NCBI GenBank assembly: GCA_038380435.1
Contig: JAWZYU010000017.1
Coordinates: forward strand, 18,041,283 to 18,105,282
Length of the DNA: 64,000 bases
Direction of reading: 5' to 3'
DNA from: Ryuthela nishihirai
Taxonomy: Eukaryota > Arthropoda > Arachnida > Araneae > Heptathelidae
Shown: piece by piece, positions 1 through 9,169 of the stretch
How the letters are laid out: every line of letters starts with the position of its first letter
How positions within the stretch are numbered: position 1 is the first letter of the stretch
The notes under the pieces: generated by a model
Databases searched by the model: none
Seen by the model: only the letters and a program-made list of their open reading frames with translations
What the model was told of the DNA's origin: nothing
Position numbers and translations under genes: made by a program

Positions 1-160
1 ATGTTTATATATTCTTAGAAAACAATTAAAATCTATTAAAAAGAGATTAAATCTGAAAAAAATAAAAATAAACATATTTCATATCAGATGAATTATTTTA
101 TTCATTTAAAAAACACATTTCTCTGAAACATTATGTACCTTTAAGATCTATATAACTTAC

Positions 161-403
161 TTTTCCCTTATCAAAGTACTCAATGATTTTGTGATAAAGT
201 GCTTCTCTGCGCTGCCACTCAGGTTGCTGAGAATATCGATGATTAGCAGGAAGAGTAGAGTTTGACCAACTAAGAAGATCTGCATGAAGCTTTAAAGTAA
301 ATGCAGCCTCAGTGTAGTTTTCTGCAGGAAGGTGTAACTCACACAGTTTGTAGATATAACGCACATACATTTCTTTTCTGTTTATTTCATTCTTATAAAA
401 GTT
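161..403 (-). CDS. DOCK3/4-like: DOCK3/4-like exon G (start of DHR-2)
   Basis: A 243-bp exon, 81 codons in phase 0 at both ends (residues 187-267). It starts NFYKNEINRKEMYVRYIYKL, continues through ENYTEAAFTLKLHADLLSW, and ends at PEWQRREALYHKIIEYFDKGK. This is the first helical lobe of the DHR-2 GEF domain. The EWQRRE stretch is typical of DOCK3/4 and absent from DOCK1/2/5 as I recall them. Acceptor TATATTTTAG at 405-404, donor AAA|GTAAGT at 160. The next exon is outside the window. Confidence 0.95.
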
Positions 404-690
404 CTAAAATATATATATATAAAAAAACTATTAGTTACTTTTAAAATTATATCTATAATATCACACATTTCTACCAAATTTTTAAAATATTAATAAAATA
501 TTATTACAATAATGTGACAAAAACAATATATGAAAAATTATTAGTCTGGAAATACCAGCCTGTCATCCAGTGGCTAAACATTCTTTGCAGCAAACCATTG
601 CATTGGTTTGCTGCAAAGTAAAGGAATACTAGTTTGTATCTATACAAAGAGTGCTGACAGAAAAAATGAAAAAAGCTCAGAAATACAAAC
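404..690 (-). other. Short intron between DOCK exons F and G
   Basis: A 287-bp intron, the only short one in the window and free of recognisable transposons. It holds a perfect 15-bp inverted repeat with a 6-nt loop at 583-618 (arms starting CTTTGCAGCAAACCA). Confidence 0.8.
583..618. repeat. Perfect 15-bp hairpin in the short intron
   Basis: Arms 583-597 and 604-618 are exact reverse complements around the loop TTGCAT. It lies 73 bp from the donor of DOCK exon F. No function can be assigned from sequence. Confidence 0.85.
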
Positions 691-751
691 CAGAAGATTG
701 ACAGTACAGCTCATTCTTTTGTCCCTGTTTTCTTCACCATCCATAACATTT
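691..751 (-). CDS. DOCK3/4-like: DOCK3/4-like exon F
   Basis: A 61-bp exon: one base completing arginine, then NVMDGEENRDKRMSCTVNLL (residues 167-186). DOCK proteins read ENKENRMSCTVNxLNFYK here, at the N-terminal edge of DHR-2. Acceptor TATGTTCCAG at 753-752. The donor CTG|GTTTGT is a weak match to consensus but gives the right phase 0 join to NFYK in exon G. Confidence 0.92.
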
Positions 752-3053
752 CTGGAACATAAATTGATTATAAATGACTCTATAATTTTTTTATGGAAAT
801 AATCACTTATAAATTGTAAACATTTTGCAAAATTGCATATGAAGACATGCATATTTTTAAACTGAATGCAAATATTTGATTTTATAATTTTCTCACTAAT
901 TTAATATGAAAATATCCTAAATTAAATTCAAGACATAGCAAATGTTCAAAAATTTAATAATTACATGATACTGCTGTTTAGATGTTAAATGCTTTTGAGC
1001 AGTCACTAGTCTACATTACAGATTGTTTATATTGCTTTTCTCGCTATGCTATCAGTTCTCTTAACACAGTATTTTACTTAAGGAAGCTTTTAAATCTTAA
1101 AAGTTCCAAAGTGAGAGATGTAAGGTTTATATTACCATGCTTCTGTTGTCTTCCTGAGTGACCTATGACTAGCTCAGATGGTATTTTTGTTGCCGACGTT
1201 CCTTTTGCTGTACTTGGCATCCTCCTCCTCAAGCAGCCATGGGCTACAGAGGTGCAACCAGACTGTGCAATTTAGTTCTCCAAGCATATCTGTCCTGAGC
1301 TATATCTGCTGCATCCAGCCACTGCCCACCAATTCTAACAAGGTCCTGTTTAACATTGTTGCCCACCACATCCTAGGTCTCCCCCTCTTTCTGAGGCCTT
1401 TAAGCATACTATTCATAACCCTATTCACTAATCTATAATTATCCATACGGGCAACATGGCTAAACCAACTGAGTCTCTCTCTGCACAATATACTGCTTAA
1501 AGGAGGTTGCCGACTCTTTTGCCTAACCTCATCATTACATACAAAGTTGAACCACCTAATGCCCAAGATACAGAAAAAGCATCTAGTTTCCTGTTTTCTT
1601 ATTTACAAAGCATCCAAGCTTCATACGTAACTAACCCTAGAAAGAACCAAACTATTATACAGTCTAACTATATTATACTAGTCATTAGGTCTATATGCCT
1701 ATTTCTCCACTCTCTCCATAGATTCTTAAAAGTCCAGCAGCATCCCTATTCATCTGTTAATCTCATGTCACACATCACCAGCATCTGTTAGATAGCTCCC
1801 AAGATAATTAAACTGTGACACCTGTTCAAGATTGCAACCATTCAGATTAACTGAATTTTACTTTAGTTTTCTCTCTGTTTATAACCAAATCAACTCTACT
1901 ACCAGTCTCATCAAAGCTCGAATGAAAGATTTCATCTCATCAACATCATTTGCCAAAAGGGCTAAATCACCAGCATAATCTAAATCAGAAATTTTTGTAT
2001 CTCCAGCCCATTTAAGGCCAAAATCTTTCCCTTGCAGTGAATTTCACATACATAATCAATAACCAAAGAGAAAAGGAGACAAAATGCACCCTTGTTGAAC
2101 ACCAGAAGCAATGCTAAACCAATTGCTACAAGCCTTACCAACTGTCATACACAACTCAGTGTTATTATAGAGAGCTTTCATTATGTTAACTAACTTGTCT
2201 GGTTTGCCATATGATCTCACAATAACCACAAATTATGACGATCAACAGAGTCAAAAGCCTTTTTGAAATCAACAAAGCTAACAACAAGCTGATTATGAAC
2301 TGAAACTCTAGAAATTTCTCAAGAATCTGCCTGAGTGAAAATATCTGATCTACACATCCCCTACCACTTCTGAATCCACATTGCTCATCATGCAATTGCA
2401 GCCAACCAGATTATTAATTCTATTGAGCACAATCATGCAAAGAACTTTACCTGGAACAGAAAGTAGGCTGATACCCCTATAGATATCTCAAGAACTGCGA
2501 TCACCTTTTTTAAAAATAGGGAAAGTAATAGCTCTGATAAAGTCCTTAGGGACCATGCCTAATCCTAATTCCATGCCATCATAAAAGAAATTCAAAATTT
2601 CAGTAATCCATGTGGTAACCAAAACATTCCCAGCTCTAAGCATTTCTGTAGTAATTTCATTCACCTCTGGGGATTTATGTATTTTAAGTTTAGAAATAGC
2701 TAAAATAACTTCAGATTGTTATAAGGCCAACATTAAAGCCAGTAAATGCATCTATCATAATTATAAACAAAGGGAGAAGAACTAACCACATTGTTTAGAA
2801 CATCACTGAAATGCTCAGCCCATCTAGCCATGACAGAATCCACACCATCTATAACCTTACCTTGTTTATTCTTCAATCCCTGTATACCTGCCCATTTTCT
2901 ACCACAAAAACATTAACTATCTGGTACAGCTCTCTGCTGTTGTGCTGTCTAACTGCTTCCTCTGCCTTGTCAGCTATGCCATCAAGCCAAAGATTCTTAT
3001 TAGCAGCTAACTGATCCTTTACATATTTATTAAGCTCCCTGTAATGCTTTTTA

Positions 3054-4252
3054 CACTGAAATGCCATTGAATTAGGGATAGGAGATATTATTCAAATTCA
3101 GTACCACAAGTCCTGCATTTGTGCGCATGCGTGGCTGAAACTCTGGTCATATATAGCTGTCAGCTATGGCTTCCCCAAACATTCGCCATGATAAGTGTAA
3201 TGGGAAAGGTGCGGGATTTAGATGCATTTGACAGAGGGCAGATCATAGGTGCCCAGGGGCACTTGATCTCGAAAATTATCAACGAACTTGGATTTTCTCA
3301 TATGACAGTTTCAAAAGTGTTCCAGGAATATGAAAATTCCAGCAGAAAAACAAGCACCCAGACAAACTGCAAAAGACAACCAGCCTTGAATGATTGTGGG
3401 CTTCGCCATCTGATCTGCATCATATGGACCAATAGGGGTCAGACATTATCTGAAATCACCTTCCTTCTGAATGTGGGTTCCAGCAGGAAGTCAGTGCATG
3501 GACCGTGCAATGTTCACTTCATCATCTCGGGCTTCAGGAGCTGCTGACCTACGAGAGTCCCACTTCTAACGGCATGACACCGGGCTCAATACCTCGCCTG
3601 GGCTAAAGAACATCGAAACTGGACCATTGAAAATTGGCAACGAATAGCCTGGAGTGATGAATCGCAATTTAAACTTCATCATGCCGATGGGAGACTGAGG
3701 GTATGGCACCAACCCCATGAAGCCATGGATCCTGCATGTCAGGTCGGAACAGTATACGCTGGTTGTGGCTCAGTGTCTTCAGTTGGACATCTGTGGGACC
3801 TTTGGTACATGTACCGATGACTCTCAATGCATCCTGGTATGTAGAACTCATTGTTGACCATTTACATCCATTTATGGCCATCATGCATCCCAATGGAGAT
3901 GGCGTCTACCAGCAAGACAACTGTTCATCTCACAGGTCCAGGTTGGCTACAGCATGGTTGCAGGAACATTCTGCTGACTTTGAAATAATGAATTGGTCAT
4001 CTAGAAGGCCAGATTTAAATCCCATCTAAAATCTTTGGGATACTGCTGAGCAGAGTGTTCAGGCCCGTGTCCCATCAGCAATGACCTTGAGAGAATTGTG
4101 GACAGCTCTGGAGGATGCATGAGTCGCCATACCTGTGGAACATGTACACAAGCTTGTGGAGTCCTTGCCTCATAGTGTGGTGACCATTATCAGGGCCAGA
4201 GGGGGTTCAACACATTACTAGGTTGCTATCCCTAATTCAGTGGCATTCAGTG
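3054..4252 (+). mobile_element. Tc1-like transposon nested in LINE L1
   Basis: A 1199-bp element with terminal inverted repeats starting CACTGAATGCCACTGAATTA (left copy has an extra A). TA target duplications lie at 3052-3053 and 4253-4254. Removing it restores the LINE reading CCTAATA then AAAGCATTACAG, as in the other LINE copies, so the borders are exact. Confidence 0.93.
3200..4221 (+). pseudogene. Tc1-family transposase, dead
   Basis: Begins MGKVRDLDAFDRGQIIGAQ, the usual N-terminal helix-turn-helix start of this group, followed by LGFSHMTVSKVFQEY. The first catalytic Asp is in AWSDESQF (about 3650) and the second in YQQDN (about 3910). The third catalytic residue, the Glu of the PDLNPIENLW motif, has become a TAA stop at about 4027 (GAA to TAA). 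Further frame changes lie around 3540-3620, and another in-frame TGA follows in the C-terminal part. The normal family length is about 340 residues, which this spans. Confidence 0.88.
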
Positions 4253-5105
4253 TATTAGGACTAGTAGGGTATTGATTAAGGACATTCCTGCAGTTTTCTT
4301 TCTGAAATAAGCTCAAGTGTCTTATCACACAAATAATTCTGCCTCCACTGCTCTTTTCCTAAAATAATACTGTTAGTTTCCAAAAAAGCCTGTTTAAAAC
4401 GGTCCCATTTTTCCTCAACTTCAGTCGTAAGCAAACCATGATTGTCATAATGACTAAGTAATCTATCATAGTAGGCTTTGGCTATAACCGAGTCTTTAGG
4501 AGCTTCAGTGTTAAAGGTAAATTTTTTTAACCTTAGCACAACACTTCTTAAGTTTAATTTGCAAGATACTTTTAACAAGGTAATGGTCAGATCCAATTTT
4601 AGGTCCCCTGTATGACCTGGTATTCCTAACAGAACTAGCCCATTTGCTGTTAATTAATATATAATCAGTCACATTCTTTTGCCGTTCATCTGGTGAAACC
4701 CATGTGTCTTATGTATGTTGCAGTGTTTGCAATAAGTGTTAGTTATTCTCAAACTATTAAGTTTACTTACCTGTACGAAATGTTGCCCATTGCCATTGCA
4801 GCTACCAATATCAAAAGGGCATATTACCCCTCCCGAAAGGTCAGAGTCAGTACCAACTTGGCATTGAAGTCACCTATAACAAGGGTAATATCTCTTTTCT
4901 TGACAGAATTCAAAATATCCTGAAGTTGTCCGTAAAACCTATTCTTTTCATCCTCATTGGCATCCTCAGTGGGGATATAACAGCAGATAACATTCAAGTA
5001 TGTAATGCTTGCTTTAAATTTAGCTGAAGAAACCTTTCATTAATGCACTCATTTCCTAGAAGAGCATCACTAGTGTATCTGCTGAAAAGCAGACCTATGC
5101 CTTGG

Positions 5106-5577
5106 GTTGTTTTACCTCTGAGCGGCACTTTTTTGCACACCATGGGCTAAATGGCCAGGTCACAAGGACCCCGAAGGCTCAGAGAAGGTTGGGGGAGGGG
5201 ACCCACTGGAACAGCTGTTGGGAGCCTCCCATCAAGGCAATCCAGTGTGTTCTTTAACGTGCACAGGGTATGGCTCTCCCACACACGGGGTCATGGCTTA
5301 ACATCGCATCCGACAGACGGCAGCCTTTCCAAGCCCATTGGTGTCTCCTACTGACCGTGGGCAGGGTGGGGAATTTTGCGGAGATAAATCTTAACGCTGA
5401 CCCAGCTGGGACTCAAACCTGGGAACTACAGATTACGAGTCTGGCTTGCAACCATCTGAGCCACTCCCTCCCCGGACCCACTGAAACAGCTGTTGGGAGA
5501 CAGATGGTAGCCTCCTGTCAAGGTCATCCAGCATGTTCTTTAATGTGCACAGGGTATGGCTCTCCCGCACACGAGGT
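5106..5577 (-). mobile_element. SINE family B dimer inserted in LINE L1
   Basis: Flanked by an exact 11-bp target duplication CTATGCCTTGG (5095-5105 and 5578-5588) in LINE sequence. Reading the minus strand, a partial family-B body (5577 to about 5477) is fused to a complete family-B SINE whose tRNA-like head (GGCTCAGATGG, and a B box near 5415) follows at about 5475. The complete unit ends at the poly-purine/ACCCAA end near 5106. Two SINE units therefore share one pair of target duplications. Confidence 0.88.
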
Positions 5578-6493
5578 CTATGCCTTGGAGATGCTTATTA
5601 GCTTCCGTCCCCGAAAAGAGAAATTTAAGATTATTTTTAAGACTCTGACCTTTATCTGTCCATCTGGTCTCTTGCAAGCTGAGAATATCTAAATTATAAC
5701 TGTGGAATTCTTGTGTGAGGACATCAAGAGAATAAGTTCTGTACAGAGTTCTCACATTCCAACTACCTATGGAGAGAAAATGGTTAGTGGGATGTTTAAA
5801 GAAACTATGTTTATTAAGATAGGAAATGCCGACAATATCAAACAGCCCCCTAATCACAATATCATCTGAGCCAGCCATAGGACATGCAGGAAGACAATAG
5901 AAACATGGCAATATAACCTTACATCTCTTACTTTGGAACTTTTAAGAGTTAAAAGACTTCTTAGGTAAAATACTGTGTTAAGAGAGTTGATAGTATAGCG
6001 AGAAAAGCAATGTAAGCAACTTGTAATGTAGACCAGTGACTGCTCAAAAGCATTTAACATCTAAACAGCAATATCATGTAATTATTAAATAAAAAAAATC
6101 TCAAAAAAGATTGGTTAACTTCTATTAACAATACTAGTTATCATATTCTTACTGATATGCTGTAGGAAAAAAAAGCACAGAATGCTGGAAGTATTTACAG
6201 AACAAATCAAAAGCTCTCAAGCTCTTTGGAAAAGTGGTGTGGATAACTAAAAGAGACTTTGATAATACCATGGGATAATACCTAATATTAGGATATTTAC
6301 TCACAAGTATGTGAATCTATTTGTCTTAAGTTGCTACATATATTGATATACCATGGTTTTATTCTACATCATATCCAAGAGAAAGATTTTGAAGACAATG
6401 CACGTGTATGGTGAAATTCTAGTTAAACAGTCAGCTTTAACAAAACACAAAAAATAATTTAGAAACCAAAAGAATACATACCTTTAAAATATA

Positions 6494-7697
6494 AGGGTCA
6501 CCCAAATGAATACCCTCTTTTATCTGGTTGAGATTATCATATCATTTGTTGTGCTCTCACACAAGGAACTCAAAGCATATATAAAAGGAACTCATCAGTA
6601 CCAGAACCAGTCAAAAATATCAGTGTGAATGATATAGATATTGAGAATTCCAGTAAAACTCCTCATGGAATCATCCAAGTTGAACAATGTAGGATTATTT
6701 GTTTTTTAGTGGCAGAAGGAACATCTGATGTTTACAAGCATGTGAAGGAGGAGGCATATGTAGTATTGTTTGAGTAGAGAAGCACTACATAATTTGTGTG
6801 CAAAATTCTACACAGGATGCCCGAATTGAGAGTGATTCCCAAAGGTCAGGTACACCATGTCATTGTGATGAATGACAGATGGCTTTGACGAACATCAGAC
6901 TAGAACTATCTGCACTATTTTGCATCAGCACCTCAGCTTATACAAAGTCCACAAATGATAGGCTTAAAACACCTTTTTACTAAGCAAATGAAAATAAAGA
7001 TGGTTGGAGCTTGCAAAATCTCATCAGATATGAACAGGAAAGCAACAATTTTCTCCACCATATTGTTGCAAGTAATGAGTCAAGGTGCTACTATTTCAGT
7101 TCAAAAACAAAGCAAATGAACATGAAATGGAAGCATCTATCCCCATTACCCAGGAAAGCATGGTCAATAATAGCACAGATAAGCTGAAAATTTTCTTCGC
7201 CTGTCAGAATACACTGTTGATTGAGTTTTTGACTGTGGTGAGACCATTAACTAGAAATGACATTGCAAAACATTGGACCATTTAAGGCAGGCAATACCAA
7301 AAAGTCATAGTGCCAAGGACTTTTGAGCAGGAATGTTATTTGGTTGCATGACAATGCCATCCCCATACTGCCCAATTAATAGTAACAATGTTGAACAGGA
7401 GTGCCTGGAATATTCTCCCTATGGTCCTGATAACTCTCCATGTGATTTTCACATTTTCAGTCCTCTAAGAGAAGCCAAGATAGGGAAGACTTTTAAGTCA
7501 GATGAAGGGGTTAGAATGCGGTCATAAAATTCCTCAAACAATAGCCAAAGTTGTTTCACAGAGTATCACGTTGCTAACTTCATGTTGGAAAATATGTCAT
7601 CAAAAGTATGGACAACAGACAATATCTATAGAAAAATAAATAATTTTTATGCTCCCCCCCCCTCAGATATGTTCACTTTTCATTTGAAAGACTCATG
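6494..7697 (+). mobile_element. Mariner-like transposon relic
   Basis: Flanked by TA and by imperfect inverted ends (AGGGTCACCCAAATGA at the left; the complement of TTTCAAATGA...CATG at the right). In between, three frames carry pieces of a mariner transposase: VEQCRIICFLVAEGTS (N-terminal), HHIVASNESRCYYFSSKTKQ (first catalytic block, about 7054-7110), LHDNAIP (second block, about 7345) and CLEYSPYGPDNSPCDFHIFS (third block, about 7399-7460). The first catalytic Asp (D in TGDES of active enzymes) is Asn here. Many stops and shifts show a long-dead copy. Confidence 0.75.
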
Positions 7698-7979
7698 TAT
7701 ATAAAATCTTAATTAAATGGATAAAAATGTGGGGAAAATGGTGCATCATAGATATACATCAATTATAAATGTTATATGCAGGGAAGGTGAATAGAGTACT
7801 TTAAGATCAAAAGCAGTAACTGTGAAATCACCTAGGACTATTTAAAAATAAGGATAATTTAAAACAGGGCAGTGCTAAGAGTATTAAAAAAAAGAGTAAA
7901 AGCAAAAAAAAAGAAATTATTTCTCTGGATGAAAATGATTATATGTAAACATTATTATGTTATCATAATATTTATCTAG

Positions 7980-8192
7980 TGATGGCCGAGTGGTTAGCGC
8001 GCCTGGCTACTGATCTAAAGGACCTGGGTTCGAGCCCCGGATAAGGCATGGTTGTATGTGTTGTTTTTCTGCTGAGGTCCTGCCATCCTCTCAGATCTTC
8101 TACTTTGGCATATAAACTGACAGGCTCCTGTCAGACCTCTGTAGCAAGCAGCTGCTTGAGGGGGTATTTATTTTTTTTTATTTATTATGCAC
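7980..8192 (+). mobile_element. SINE family A, copy 1
   Basis: The tRNA-like head has an A box (GTGGCCGAGTGGTTAG-type) and a B box (GGTTCGAGCCCC). A unique body follows (CTGCTGAGGTCCTGCCATCC, CTGACAGGCTCCTGTCAGAC) and the end is AGCAGCTGCTTGAG plus a T-rich tail. This is the most complete head among the six copies in the window. The head resembles tRNA-Leu/Ser. Confidence 0.9.
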
Positions 8193-8492
8193 TTAGGACT
8201 TAATTAAGATGGAAAGTAGTATCTATTCAAGTAGCTGAACAGTAGAGAAAAACAATGGAGCACTGTGCACTTTTTCAAGCAACTTTTTTTGATTTATCTT
8301 AAAAACTCTTTGGCAGATTTTCTCCCAACAACAACAAAAAATACCCTCTGTAAATATGGCTTTAATAGTTATATTAATCATATTTTCACTTATCAAAACT
8401 TAAAATTCTAATTTCTTGAAAAAAGGAAATATTACATTATCAACTGATCACCAAACAAATACATTTTCAAATATCAGGTAATTTAGGAAATA

Positions 8493-8611
8493 GATGGATG
8501 TGCACGTTGCTGGGATTTGCAAGTTGGTATAGGGTCATGGGGTTGCACAGGATTGTACAGTTGGTAATGTTGCTAATGATATTCTGCAAATTTATGTTGG
8601 TTATAAATAAT
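8493..8611 (+). repeat. Dispersed repeat, copy 1 (pair with about 10874-10962)
   Basis: The stretches GTTGCTGGGATT, CAGTTGGTAATGTTGCTAAT and GATATTCTGCAAATTTATG recur in the same order and strand near 10.9 kb. The first copy carries an extra segment of about 20 bp. No coding signal; family unknown. Confidence 0.7.
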
Positions 8612-8980
8612 ATATCTTAATTGAAGTAATAAGCATATTCAACAATAAGTATTTTTTTCCAATTAATATCTTTTCATATCTTTTTGTATAATAATACCTC
8701 AAGTAAACTTAGCTACATCAGCTGGCAGTTTGTAAATAAAGGACTTAAATAATGTGATAGTTTTCAATTTCATGTACCAATACAAGTATGTTGCACTAGT
8801 GTTTGGTGTCTCAGTTGTCCACTCCTGATAAAAGCAAAATGCTGAAGATACACATAAATCTGACACTGGGAAAATTCTTTGTGATTTTAATAGTTTTGAA
8901 AACCAGGAATGTTGTTAACTTTAAAGGCCTAATAAACTATAAAATTTAAGGTTTATTTTTATGAAGCCACTATCTTTACT

Positions 8981-9166
8981 ATTGCACTCTGCTAATACTG
9001 AGCATAAGGAAAAAACTGCCTTGAGCCAGGTGGGATTTGAACCCACAACCAAGGCTGGTAGCTAACTGGTCAGAGCACCTGACATGTTATCAGGAGGTTG
9101 TGGATTCGGATTCCACCCAGTTCATGACAATTTTCCCCCCTATACCCAATACTAGCAGAGTGCAAA
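8981..9166. repeat. Palindromic element built around a tRNA-like sequence (family C)
   Basis: The two ends (TTGCACTCTGCTAATACTGA at left and the complement of TACCCAATACTAGCAGAGTG at right) are inverted repeats. Further in, a T-arm-like sequence is present on both strands: GGTTGTGGGTTCAAATCCCA on minus at about 9031-9050 and a similar one on plus at 9097-9116. The whole 186 bp can fold as one long hairpin with a tRNA-like cloverleaf in its right half. Confidence 0.8.
9052..9123 (+). pseudogene. tRNA-like cloverleaf (Thr-UGU-like), pseudogene
   Basis: Geometry is exact: D stem GCT/AGC (9061-9076), anticodon stem CCTGA/TCAGG with a 7-nt loop (9078-9094), variable loop AGGTT, T stem GTGGA/TCCAC (9100-9116). 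The acceptor stem is weak (AGGCTGG with CCAGTTC, two G-U pairs and one mismatch). The anticodon would be TGT, but the loop has A instead of the invariant T before it and the T loop is TTCGGAT. It sits inside a palindromic repeat, so it is more likely a SINE-type head than a working gene. Confidence 0.6.
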
Positions 9167-9169
9167 AAT

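Larger units (their letters stand above)
1200..5852 (-). mobile_element. LINE copy L1 (RTE-like, 5'-truncated, interrupted twice)
   Basis: On the minus strand this aligns with LINE copy L2 from the stretch coding GLFDIVG, through endonuclease (WNVRTL, LQETRW) and reverse transcriptase (FRSGRG), to the C-terminal GRPRMWWA region and a (GAGGAG)-type 3' end near 1235. It is cut by a Tc1 element at 3054-4252 and a SINE dimer at 5106-5577. Once these are removed the LINE sequence continues across both joints. Many stops and frameshifts make it a dead copy. It keeps TGG (Trp) at two positions (1716-1718 and 2892-2894, complement strand) where L2 has TGA. Confidence 0.9.
952..6090. mobile_element. 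Palindromic (foldback/MITE-like) unit with a LINE in its centre
   Basis: Sequence 952-1190 is repeated in inverse orientation at about 5852-6090 (arms of about 240 bp, clearly alignable along their length, starting ATTTAATAATTACATGATA). Inside lies LINE copy L1, antisense to the plus strand, filling almost exactly the space between the inner ends of the arms. The arms do not resemble the 5' region of LINE copy L2, so they look like a separate short palindromic element or a palindromic host sequence into which a LINE was placed. Flanking target duplications could not be fixed because the borders are AT-rich. Confidence 0.75.

Noticed and set aside
9052..9123. Functional tRNA-Thr gene
   Set aside because: The cloverleaf forms, but the conserved T before the anticodon is A, the acceptor stem is poor, and it sits in a palindromic repeat.
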